Source: Lingula anatina
Lineage: Eukaryota; Brachiopoda; Lingulata; Lingulida; Lingulidae
Direction of reading: 5' to 3'
DNA: 59,588 nt
Assembly (NCBI RefSeq): GCF_001039355.2
Contig: NW_019775888.1
Coordinates: 72,962 to 132,549, forward strand
Shown: positions 44,043 to 54,651 of the stretch, one piece after another
How the letters are laid out: each line of letters starts with the position of its first letter
Numbering within the stretch: position 1 is the stretch's first letter
Notes under the pieces: model-generated
Told to the model about the DNA's origin: nothing
What the model saw: the letters and a program-made list of their open reading frames with translations, nothing else
The model's database searches: none
Position numbers and translations under genes: made by a program

Positions 44043-44969
44043 GTTCAATGTGTCTGTATGTATTCTAATCACTGTCTATATATGTCTATTGTCGCTGTAT
44101 GTTTTTATTATAATATAATAATATATTTTTGTTACTGTAATCATTTTGGAAAATTGTCACGTGGTTCCACTGTTTTAAATATTTTCAAGGTGACAAGGCT
44201 TTATATTATCTGTTTGGGTGGGGGAGGGGGGGTCAAGGATTCGCTTAGCAAAAATCCTGATGTATACAAAATTTCTTGTATATACTGTGATGCCTGTACA
44301 TTGTCTGTTGTGAAATTGGATGTGTCTGTATGTATTCTGATCACTGTCTATATATGTCTATTGTCGCTGTATGTTTTTATTATAATTATAATAATATATT
44401 TTTGTTACTGTAATCATTTTGGAAAATTGTCACGTGGTTCCACTGTTTTTAATATTTTCAAGGTGACAAGGCTTTATATTGTCTTTTTGGTGTTTGGGGG
44501 GCCCGAGGGGGGACGAGAATTCGCTGAGCAAAAATCTTGATACATAGACAAAATTTCTTGTATATATTATAATGCCCGTACATTGTCTGTTGTGAAATTG
44601 GATGTGTCTGTATGTATTCTGATCACTGTCTACATATGTCTATTGTCGCTGTATGTTTTTATTATAATATAATAATATATTTTGGTCACTGTAATTTCTT
44701 TGTACGTGTCTTTAAATATATTTTTTATTGATGATGTGTTATCTGTTTTCAGTAGAGATGGAGGTGTGTTTTGTGGATGATCATCACACAGAGGACAGCT
44801 GAGCTGATCACAACCTCGCAACCTCAGCACAGGTCAGTGCAACAATGATATTGCCATACTGATGATTCTTTTAAATCGAACTGTGACCATCGACAATATA
44901 TGTGGTACCTGAGAAATTATCATTTGGGAAAATTGTCAAGTAAGTTCCAGTCTGTTTTATTATGTACAG
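44043..44969 (+). repeat. Tandem units after the N gap
   Basis: Partial units repeating about every 270 bp (ATCATTTTGGAAAATTGTCA at about 44141 and 44413). Then a full unit with the 80-nt exon-like block at 44753-44832 and GTGGTACCTGAGAAATTATC. The region ends at the single N at 44970. Confidence 0.75.
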
Positions 44970-44970
44970 N

Positions 44971-46044
44971 CAGAGTTGTATGATCAAAACATTGAATACT
45001 CTGCCATAAACACGGCCAAGAGTGCCTTATCTTCCATCGTTATTATTACTGACAGCGACCACGTGCAAGTGGGGCAACACCCAATAGTTAAAAGATTCAT
45101 GAAGGGTGTGTTTAACAGGAAACCCTCTGTCCCTCGTTACACAACGGTCTGGGATGCCTCAATTGTTCTGGGGAAGCTGAGAGACATGCATGTTGACGGA
45201 CTGCCTTTGAAGCAATTAACACTGAAAACCGTAATGCTGTTAGCACTGCTTTCCGGACAACGGGTGCAAACGCTCCGTGCATTAACTGTGGACAACATGA
45301 AATTAACCGAGTCCAGCGTAGAGTTTCACATTGATGTGCTTTTAAAGCAAAGTAAACCTGGACATCATTTATCCCAGATAGCATTATCAGCTTATACAGA
45401 TAAATCACTGTGCATAGTGCACCATCTTCAGACGTACGTAACTGAAACAGCTCCTTTGAGAAAATCAAACGTGTTATTTATCAGCTATCAAAAACCACAC
45501 TTGGCAGTTTCAGCAGAGACCATTTCTCGCTGGATTAAACAAGTTTTAGCCGACAGTGGAATAGACACTACCCGCACGAAAATGCAGTAGTATCGAAGTA
45601 GCAAAGAAGCATTAACGCAGTAGTGGTGTGGAGCATATTTGCAGTAGAAATGCAGTATAGCCTACTGCAATTCTACTTCAAAAATTACATAGGGTTGTAC
45701 AGAGAAGGAGCATTAATGCAGTAGATTAGCAGCATGATAGAAGCATGTTTCAAATATGCTAATTAGCTCTCACATCGAAGCAGATTTGAAGCATGTTTGC
45801 AGTATGATTGCAGTAGTCTACTGCGCTGGAGTATCTACTTCGTTTTCGTGCGGGTAGTGTTTATTCAGCACATAGCACACGCGCCGCGTCGACATCAGCG
45901 GCAGCATTAATGGGATGCCCTATTGACGAAATATTAAAGCATGTTGGTTGGGCAAACGCAAGTACATTCGCCACGTTCTATAATAAAACTAAACATATTG
46001 TCAAAATGGACTCCAAAGTTTTAGAAACAATGACAAAAGTTTGA
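44971..46044 (+). pseudogene. DIRS-like tyrosine recombinase, copy 2, split by a MITE
   Basis: Recombinase core with catalytic residues visible: Arg in LLSGQRVQTLRAL (about 45260), HSTRAAS (HxxR intact, about 45868), ILKHVGW and the Tyr in TFYNK. It ends at TGA 46042-46044. It starts directly after the single N, so the RT part is not present. A 284-bp MITE splits it at 45570/45855. Without the insertion the reading frame would continue. About 85-90% similar to copy 1 over the shared part by eye. Confidence 0.85.
45571..45854. mobile_element. 284-bp Tc1/mariner-like MITE in the recombinase gene
   Basis: Ends CCCGCACGAAAA and its reverse complement TTTTCGTGCGGG. Flanked by TA on both sides (45569-45570 and 45855-45856). 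Copy 1 of the recombinase shows the empty site GACACTAGTGTTTATTCAGC (about 41774), proving both the insertion and the TA duplication. The interior is rich in GCAGTAG and GAAGCATG repeats and has no ORF. Confidence 0.92.
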
Positions 46045-46300
46045 AGCTTTATTACAGTGAACAGTGGACGCTGACATTATTTATGTATAAACAAACAGAT
46101 GCTAAGTGGCAACTGAAAGATATTCAATATTCAGTGTTTTAAAATGTACTACATGTATATTGGCTATATTGTTATACACAAATACACATATCAAATTTAT
46201 GCTGCAGGTGTTGTTTTAATTTTTGTGGGGTAATCACAATGGCCTCAGAGCTTTTAAAATCTCATGTGGTTCCGTAATGAACTTGACAGTGATGAAGTAG

Positions 46301-46630
46301 AATTAAAAAATTAAACGAAACTTACCGAAGTTGAAGTTTGATTGTAATTCTACTTCATCGCTGGAAAGGAATGTAGGAATCACATGCCCACCCTAGGGTA
46401 CTTAGCCCTCCCAGTAATACAATTTTTCAGGAAGTTTACAGACAGCAGTCAAGTGGTCATTACAATTTAGGCCTTCGTGCAGTACACTTTCGACCATTGG
46501 ATTACCTGCGTTCAAAACTGAAGTCCGATACGCCTGCGCTATCTCATGTGATTCCTACATTCCTTTCCAGCGATGAAGTAGAATTACAATCAAACTTCAA
46601 CTTCGGTAAGTTTCGTTTAATTTTTTAATT
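46301..46630. repeat. 86-bp perfect inverted repeat at the end of DIRS-like copy 2
   Basis: The arms 46301-46386 and 46545-46630 are exact reverse complements as I read them, separated by 158 bp. The right arm contains AACTTCAACTTCGGTAAGTT, i.e. a splice-donor-like CGGTAAG. It lies 0.26 kb after the recombinase stop, the same position as in copy 1, so it is part of the element rather than chance. Confidence 0.88.
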
Positions 46631-48115
46631 TTATGGGCCTCGACGCACACAAGTCATCTGGACCAGATGGTATTTCGCCAAGGCTTCTAAAGACATGTGC
46701 ACCACAACTGGCACATATATTCACGGATATTTACAATCTATCGCTGCTTTCCCAACGAGTTCCGCGGGCATGGAAGACAGCTATTATCATTCCTGTGCCG
46801 AAGTCCAAAACAGTTTCTTGCCTAAACGATCTCCGTCCGGTTGCGTTGACTCCAGTTCCAATGAAAATTCTAGAGAAACTTGTTCTGTTGTATATTAAAA
46901 CCATTGTACCAGAGACACTTGATCCCTTTCAGTTTGCATATAGACGCAATAGAAAGCGTAGATGACGCTCTTAGTATGTGCTACACAGCATTTTAGAACA
47001 CGCGGATAAAAAAACACATACGCAAGGATTTTATTTATAGACTACAGCTCGGCTTTCAATACCATTATTCCACAAAAACTTTATGCCAAGCTTTTAAACG
47101 AACTGAAATTTCCTTCATTTTCATGCATTTGGGTTTTAGATTTTTTATTAGACAGGAAACACGCTGTGAAATTGGGAACAAGTACTTCTGATATTGTGGT
47201 TTTAAATACAGGTGCGCCTCAGGGTTGTGTTCTGTCACCATGTCTGTACAGCTTGTTCACGTATGATTGTGTTTCATCTCATGAGAGTAATTGCATTGTG
47301 AAGTTTGCAGACGACACCACTTTAATTGGCTTAATAAGTGATAATGATGAGACCTGGTATAGAAACGATGTCAACTCAGTTGTATAATGGTGTAAAGACA
47401 ACGATTTGTTACTGAATGTAGGGAAGACTAAGGGAATGATTGTTGATTTCAGAAAGAATAGAAAAGTGAAAGAACCCATTCATATCAGTGGCACTGCAGT
47501 AAAGCAAGTAGCCAATTTTAGACTACTGGGGGTAGAATTCAATAGCTCACTTACATGGAAGGACCACATAGACAAACAGTTAAAAAAAGCGAGGCAAAGG
47601 GTATATTTTTTAAGAAAGTTGAAGGATTTTACTTCAAATGAAATGATTTTAGCAAACTTTTACAAATGCGTTATAGAAAGTATATTCAAATTTGCAATCA
47701 TAGTGTGGTATGGGCGGGCCACTGTAGAAGAACGCAAGCGTCTAGATATGGTCACATCAACGTGCGGCAAAATCATCGGTCTGGAACTCCCCTCTCTAGG
47801 TGCCATCTATACTAACAGATCAGTAACAAAAACAGAGAAAATTATGTCCGACTATACCCACCCTGCACATGGGCTTTTTAAATTTTTACCGAGCAACTGC
47901 AGGCTTTTAACTTTTAAGGGATCTAAAAGGTTTCTAAAGAGTTTTTACCCATCTGCTGTGTCTTATTTTAACAATAAAAATGGAAATTTATAATTTATTT
48001 ATTTATTTATAATTTGTAACCCGAATAGCAGTCCAATTTCCGTTTTATATGAATGTTTATATTTATATATTAATGGCTGAATAAACTCTTATCTTATCTT
48101 ATCTTATAATGTATT
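46631..48115 (+). pseudogene. 5'-truncated L2/CR1-like LINE, frame-shifted
   Basis: Non-LTR reverse transcriptase. It starts at SSGPDGISPRLLKTCAPQ (about 46650), then LNDLRPVALTPVPMKILEKL, FIDYSSAFNTIIPQKL (about 47030), APQGCVLSPCLYSLF, the catalytic FADD at 47304-47315, and a C-terminal reading 47406-47993 (NFRLLGVEFNSSLTWKDH). It is broken by frameshifts near 46955 and 47000 and by a TAA stop at about 47383. The endonuclease domain and 5' end are missing. The 3' end is a run of TCTTA pentamers (about 48087-48106), the kind of short tandem tail seen in L2/CR1-group elements. It begins directly after the DIRS inverted repeat. Confidence 0.88.
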
Positions 48116-49362
48116 TTATGGTGGTAACTACGCACGAGATGGTTACCCTGAAGAAAAGTGTAAATAGTGATTTACCTTTCATGCTGTATGTGCTGTATTG
48201 TTTCAAAACATTTGGCGATGACATTGCATAACTTTGTATACGATTTTAATGCCATAGACTTGAATATTTTCGAAATGTATTTGTTTACTATAATGCATTT
48301 TCATGGATGGCTGGCATGATTGATTGTAGCATTTTCATTTTATTCATTTATTTTATTTCTTTTTCAGTTATTTGTTGTGGTTTATATATCATTTTTGGCA
48401 ATATCTTTGGTGCAATGGCTATATTATTTCGCAATTTGTATATAATTTCAAAGTATTTACAGTGTTAAAGGTAGAATTATATTTTAATCAACATTATATT
48501 GCAGACAAAAATTCAACTTATTTGCCTTCGATGTGCTATAGCAATACTACTAGATTCAACACTTTCTCTTAATCTCCGGTAACATTATGGCTGGACAAAG
48601 AAATTTATAATGCCACAGATGTGGTAAAAGTATAACAGTTCAATTGCTGACAGAATTATGTGTTATTAGTTTTCAGTTGCAGTCATTTTGGCATATTGTA
48701 TAGTGTATTTTATTGCAATAGAGCTTAGTTGAACTTTGTGTTAGAGGAGCCGACCGATGCATCTAATGCAAGAAGTTAATTTTTTCCACATTTGACAACT
48801 GAAACATTCAGAGAAACTCCCATGCCTTTGCACATTATTTCATTTCCATGCGTCTTCGCAGGAGAAAGACATCATATTCTTGTTCTTTTGTACTTTTAAG
48901 CTTATGGTTTCAATTTATAATTTTTAGGAAAGGCATATAAGGTGATCTGAATGTTTTGTTCTCAGTAGAGATATTTTTGTGAACCTTGTGCTGCACATAT
49001 TTACATTTGGAAAGTGAAGGTCTAGAAGAGATGTGACTGTATCTTAATAGCTGAGCTGCAATAACGTTGGAAAATAGGTCACATCTAGACCATACGCTGC
49101 ACATTTCCAAAAACCAAGCGAAATAGAAAACAATGAAATGGGCGGTAAGAGTCATTTTCGTAACCATATTTAACCGTATTTAGGCACAGAGATAGGGAAA
49201 TATAGACTCCTGCTTGACATCAAATATTATTCTCTCGGTGGTGTATAACCTTTATGTGCAGACACCAGTATGCAACTTAAATCGCCGGTCTTAGAAATTG
49301 TGCATCATCATAAAAAGGTTGACGGCAGAGTCGGCGTGATGTGGTGTTAAGTGTTTAGCGAT
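48116..49362. other. AT-rich spacer
   Basis: Short ORFs only, none with recognisable features or splice support. Confidence 0.5.
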
Positions 49363-49882
49363 GAAGGGTGAACATATATGCTCCGAAAAGTCCTATTATA
49401 AAACAATACACAATTAACACCCATAGCCGTGGTATGATGAATATTGTAATAGACTGTAATTCGGCATGCGCAGGCTATTTCGGATGATACCCGTAGATTT
49501 TTTTTCCAGTTGGATTGGCAAAAATAATGTTTAAAAACATATAAAGTTCCTTTTAAAATTGGGCTAATAAGGATTAATGTGTACCTATCTTTTACTGTGT
49601 TCTTGTATAGTAGGCCTACATTTGGTTGCGGAGTGGTAGTTTTCTGTGGTACACTACTGTTGACCAGAAACCAATATATCACCGGAAAATGACAATTATC
49701 AAAAGTTGATTTATGTCATTACCACTTCCATTTTGGGTAATTTCGGTTCGTTGCCGATGATTTCATTTAAATTTGATTATTATAATGTTATTGGTCAGAC
49801 CCAAGATCTGTATATATAGTCTGCCTATAGACCAGGCATCAATATATAAAATTATTGTACGTTGGAAAAGAACGACCTGGTA

Positions 49883-50301
49883 TATTCTACGTGACCGCAG
49901 TCGCCATTTTGGCAGGGGCAGTTCTGTCAGCAAGCCTACCACCTAACGCCACTCCAGATCCCTTGGCAAACGCTCCATGGGACTTGAAGAGCTTCTGAAA
50001 GATGTCGGGCCTCGAGAACAACCCACGCCCCGTTTTGAAATGGGAAATCGACGACCCTCCATTAAGCTCGTGCAGTTGCCTGAACCCTGAGGCTGAATGC
50101 CCTGTGGTACCGTATTTGAATGCAACGTATAACGTCCTATGTAATGCTGGGGCAAGTTATGCCACGTTCTCTTTCATCCCTATACAGCAGGGTCAACCCT
50201 GGATGTTTTATGTCAACTGTTGTTGTAGATGTGACGAGGCACCGAACTGCCAAAACTCAACCTGTACTAAACATGTTATTTCGCTGGACAAGAAATCCTA
50301 A
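49883..50301 (+). pseudogene. Dead copy of the secreted Cys-rich protein gene
   Basis: Aligns with the intact gene at 54214-54651. A short deletion removes the start codon region: GAACGACCTGGTATATTC here against GAACGACCAGAAATATGTCT in the intact copy. The second codon of the FCKM motif is TGA (49996-49998) instead of TGC. Cysteine changes also occur downstream (FSC to FSF; VTCGCSC to VNCCCRC). The rest is still open for about 100 codons to TAA, so inactivation looks recent, or a shorter cytosolic product could start at the ATG 50002. Confidence 0.82.
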
Positions 50302-52924
50302 TAAGATGTGTGCGTTTTTATTACTTTCATTACTTCAACATATAGTGAGTGTTCGGACTTTTACAAGGCAGATGTAGAGAAATAGATATCTGGCAAATGT
50401 CAACACTTTCCCCCTTATTCACTCAAGTGTATCATGTCATAAACAGTCACCAGAACTTCGACTGAATTCTAAGTGCTTGTTTTTAGTCTCTCTGGTTATG
50501 GAGATATAGGAAGGTGCAATTAAAGCGTGACAACGTGACAATGGAATTTACTAATAAAAATAAAAACGCGTTTATAGATCGCGATTTCCTCAACGTTTCT
50601 TTTTAATCACATTTTATTCATTTATTTTAATTATTATCATTATTATTTTGATTGTTGATTTTGTATGTGATACAGACAAAATGCTGAAACTTCCAGGAAA
50701 ATGTTTCATTTTTTTTAAGTTCTTGCTCTGAACACCTTAAATAAAATATGTGGAATTAAAAACGACAATATAATAACAATTGTGAGCGATACCACCGTCA
50801 TCTATTTGTAACAAGCTCTGAGTCAACATATTGATAGAGAAAAATAGATCTATTCTGTTTTCTAAAAGTGTTCCCGCCCGAGCGCATTATAGTTTTAGTT
50901 TTGTTGGTTAACATTTATTTTTGTTACGTTTCAGGGCCAATGGATGGTAACTTGAGGAAACACAATGCAGAAATCATAGACCGAATGTACAACGTGTTCT
51001 GTTTATAGGAACAATAAATCATGTTTTACAGACTAATATCTGGTTGGTTTCTTCTCTTTATGCGTAGTGTTTTAAACGGGCACAATATATAAAAATGTGA
51101 TTTTAACTATTGGAAAGTGCATAAAAAACGACCAACTGTGGATAATTAAAAACACATGGTACAGCTTACTTAAAAAAGTTTTTTAGACAGAAATACTATT
51201 GCAAAGAGAGAATCTTAATTATATAAAAAGACTATGTACAGGTTCCAAGAAATAACTATTTAGACAGAATAATGGATAAATAATCTTACTGGTTACTGGT
51301 TACAGCATTTAGATGTACAGAGCTGCATTTTATCAACAATATCCTTTCAATTCTAATACTGGTTACAGCATTTAGATGTTTTCAGTCAGTGTCGTAATGT
51401 AGCTGTAAACCAGTGAATTACACTAGAGGTGTCAAGAATTAAAGATTTCATCAATTTTAAACGGGTTCACAGGGCGTTAATATTCTCGACGATATTGGGT
51501 AGCATATTGCTTTGTTATAAAATGAAATAAAAAAATCTAAGGCCCGATGTATGTATTGAACTAGGTAAAGGACGAACAGATATTACCAGACAAGGTTGTT
51601 AATTTCAGTTGTTAAAATTGCATTTAAGTTAATGGTCACTAAATTGACTTAGGTATTAAGTTAACCGGATATTATAGTGTCCATTTAAAATCACCCTTAT
51701 TAAACCAATCATATCTATGTGATCGGTTATTTCCCCAAACAGGGGTTCAAGGGTTCGAGGAGGCATGGCTGCGGTTTTGGAGAGAGAGAGAGAGAGTGAG
51801 AGAGGGCGGGTGGAATCCCCACCTCTGACTTTAAACCCCTTCAAACAGAGAGAGACAAAACCAAGCACTCAGTTTTAAACAGAAAAAAAAAAAAATACTC
51901 GGTGTATCTTTGTGCGTGAGAGCGCGTTCATATTTTGACCATAATAAATGTTGGTTTTCAAAAAGCTGCGTTACATTGTACGGTAAGGGAGCTTATTTAA
52001 ATTATTTCATACGGCATTTCCTCCTGAAAAATTACTCCACCATTTCCCATCGTTGAGTGCTAGCTACCTACAACTGGATTTGATATCTACGCAGTTTTCC
52101 TAATTAAATGAATCATTTTGAAACGAATCGTGATTATTTTAAACAGGTGTATTTCTGACATTTCACAAGGGTAAATCAAAATGAAGAACTTTTACTAGAT
52201 GTTTCCATAATTGACATTATTTTGTTTCCATGGTTTAAATTGTTTCTATTGTTTAAATTGTTTACGTGGATTAGATTCGTGACAAAGGGTAGTCCATATA
52301 TAGAGTGTAATTACTAAAAAAAATGAAAACCTCCGACAAAGCAGCTCAATTTTCATTGGGTATTTATCATTAATAGTTCATTACATATATCACCACCAAA
52401 ATCTTATCACTTTCAGTATGCCCATTTCTGATCAACATGTATCCTAAAATATCATCAAAATCCATCCGTAAGTCTTTCCGAGTTAGGCGGGTTACGGACA
52501 GTCAAACGGAAGTGAAAACACAACCTCCTTGGCGGAGGAACTTTACAATGCGACAGGTGCGCCACGCATTTAATGCCCTGTAGAAGACAACAGACGAAAA
52601 TAAACAGAATAAAAATTAATTTAAGTTCAATTTATTCATATATTGCTGCAAACATGCAATGTCCTAAAACGCAATACTTTTCACGGTCTCTGATATGCAC
52701 TATTTTTGTTAAAAAAGCATGAAAGATGCAAGAGATTACACATTTAATTGCACGCAAACGTGTTTTTTCAGCTTTTAATTACCACTGCTTATTAAAAAAA
52801 AATAAATGGAATCATGATTAAACTCTACGAAGAAACGTGGCATTATTATGAAATAAGGAGGGGTCACGACGAAGGGCTACTTCAATCAAACAACCAACTC
52901 TCCTAAAAAGGGGCAAAAAGGGCA

Positions 52925-52996
52925 TGACCCCGACGTGATTTGAACACGCAACCTTCTGATCTGGAGTCAGACGCGCTACCGTTGCGCCACGGAGTC
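52925..52996 (-). tRNA. trnW-CCA: tRNA-Trp (CCA), copy A
   Basis: On the minus strand a 72-nt cloverleaf. Acceptor GACTCCG pairs with CGGGGTC (one T-G wobble). The D-arm is GCGC..GCGC and the anticodon arm TCTGA-CTCCAGA-TCAGA has CCA at positions 34-36. The T-arm is GCGTG-TTCAAAT-CACGT and the discriminator is A. There is no intron. A T-run terminator (TTTTT) follows within 20 bp. It matches the metazoan cytosolic tRNA-Trp closely. Confidence 0.95.
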
Positions 52997-53448
52997 GGTG
53001 ATACCTTCCTCTAACTATTGTATTAATAATTAACATTCGAAAAGCCAGGGTTCTGTCTATAGCACAAAGCTCCACGTGCTAGTACAAGCGCTCTTATTCA
53101 CGGTCTCTGATATGCTAAATAACTCATGAAAGATACATGAGGCGCTACACGTGCAAGTGTACCTTAGCACGTGATTCAAATCAGTTTTTAATTATATTTG
53201 AAGTATAAGATGGTTCTAGTAAAAATAATGAAAATAAATAAAAACAATAAATAAAATAAATAAATAATAAGAGCCGTATCTTGCGTCACTCTACAAGGAA
53301 CAGACCATGGCGCCTCTATTATTTTCTGCTCTGTCGCGTTTTTTTAAGTTGGATAAAACACTGATGGTGAGCAATGAAATTACTTTATGTAAAACAGAAT
53401 AAGGTGTGCACATATTTGATAACCGTAATGTCTTAAATTCTTATATCT

Positions 53449-53455
<7 letters not shown>

Positions 53456-53495
<40 letters not shown>

Positions 53496-53497
53496 TT
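53456..53497 (+). repeat. (ATTT)n microsatellite
   Basis: About ten perfect ATTT tetramers near the boundary of the two duplicated units; unit B has a (TTATG)n run at the matching place (57226-57250). Confidence 0.9.
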
Positions 53498-54213
53498 AAA
53501 TAAGTTATCGCCATTCTGGGACATGTTTTGACTACACAGTGATGTGGAAGGTACGAGTAAAGCATATTGTTGACTAGAGTCCTCAATGACACCGTATCTC
53601 GTATCAGGTCGTCGTGGGTGAAAATATATGCTCCGAAAAGTTGTATTACAAAACAATACACAAGTGACGTCCGTGGTATGATGAATGCTGTAATAGACTG
53701 TACTTCGGCATGCGCAGAATTTATGGAATACCAACAATGATTAAATTTCTCAGAAAACCTCGGGCTAACTTGGACGACTTCGTGCTAACTTGGATCACTT
53801 TGGGCTAACTTGGATAACCTCAGGCTATTTCGGATGATACCCATAGATTTTTGTATTCCAATAGGTAGATAAAATAGTTTTGTTTAAGTTTGAGCTAGTG
53901 AGGATTTATGTGTACCTATCTTATATTGTGTTCTTGTATGGTACATTTTTTGTGGTGCATTACTGTTGACCAGAATCCAATATAGCACCGGAAAGTGACA
54001 ATAATCAAAAGCTGATTTATGGCATAACCACTTCCATTTTGGCTAATTTCGGTTCGTTGCAAATAGTTTCATTTAAATTTGATGATAATTATAATGGTAT
54101 TGGTCAGGATCCAGCGTGATGATCCGTATATATATATATATATATAGATAGTCTGTCTGTTGTCCTGGCATCATTATATATTACTTGTATGTTGGAAACG
54201 AACGACCAGAAAT

Positions 54214-54651
54214 ATGTCTGGTATATTCTACGTGACTGCAGTCGCCGTATTCGCAGCGGCAGTTCTGTCAGCAACCCTACCACCGAAAACAACTCCAGAT
54301 CCATTTGCAAACGCTCCATGGGACGTGAAGAGCTTTTGCAAGATGTCAGGCCTCGAGAACGACCCACGTCCCGTTTTGAAATGGGAGCACGACGACTCCC
54401 CATCCGGGAAATTAAGCTCGTGCAGTTGCCTGAACTCTGAGGCTGAATGCCCTGTGGTACCGTCTTTGAATGCGACGTATAACGACCTGTGTAATGCTGG
54501 GGCAAGTTATGCCACGTTCTCGTGCATCCCCATACAACCGGGTCAACCCTGGATGTTTTATGTCACCTGTGGATGTAGTTGTGACGAGGCACCGAACTGC
54601 CAAAACTCAACCTGTACTGAACATGTTATTTCATTGGACAAGAACACCTAA
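54214..54651 (+). CDS. Small secreted cysteine-rich protein, 145 aa, unknown family
   Basis: An intact ORF. Residues 1-20 (MSGIFYVTAVAVFAAAVLSA) look like a signal peptide, with likely cleavage before TLPPK. The mature part has 11 cysteines, in the patterns FCKM, SSCSCLNSEAEC, LCNAG, FSCIP, VTCGCSCDEAPNC and STC. NAT and NST sites for N-glycosylation are present. A TATA-rich stretch lies at 54127-54146. After the TAA there is a probable 3' UTR intron (donor GTAGGA at 54658, acceptor TTTCAG ending 54779). The ATG is supported because the signal peptide starts there and copy A has lost exactly this part. I do not recognise the fold; an extracellular or secreted role is inferred from the signal peptide and cysteines only. 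Confidence 0.8.
   Translation: MSGIFYVTAVAVFAAAVLSATLPPKTTPDPFANAPWDVKSFCKMSGLENDPRPVLKWEHDDSPSGKLSSCSCLNSEAECPVVPSLNATYNDLCNAGASYATFSCIPIQPGQPWMFYVTCGCSCDEAPNCQNSTCTEHVISLDKNT

Larger units (their letters stand above)
49363..53614 (+). repeat. Segmental duplication, unit A (~4.25 kb)
   Basis: From ATATATGCTCCGAAAAGT to the segment ending CGTATCAGGTCGTCGTGGG. It aligns in order with unit B: TATGCTCCGAAAAG, GGCTATTTCGGATGATACCC, the Cys-rich gene, a GAGAGA-rich stretch (51780-51798), CCTCCTTGGCGGAGG (52527-52541), the tRNA-Trp, TCACGGTCTCTGATATGC and CGCCATTCTGGGACATG. Overall similarity is high with many indels. Confidence 0.85.

Noticed and set aside
43221-44540. 439-codon open frame on the plus strand
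   Set aside because: It exists only because it reads through the 696-bp N gap; both flanks are tandem repeat.
54189-54440. Alternative 83-codon frame overlapping the Cys-rich gene
   Set aside because: It lacks a signal peptide and cysteine pattern, and copy A does not preserve it.
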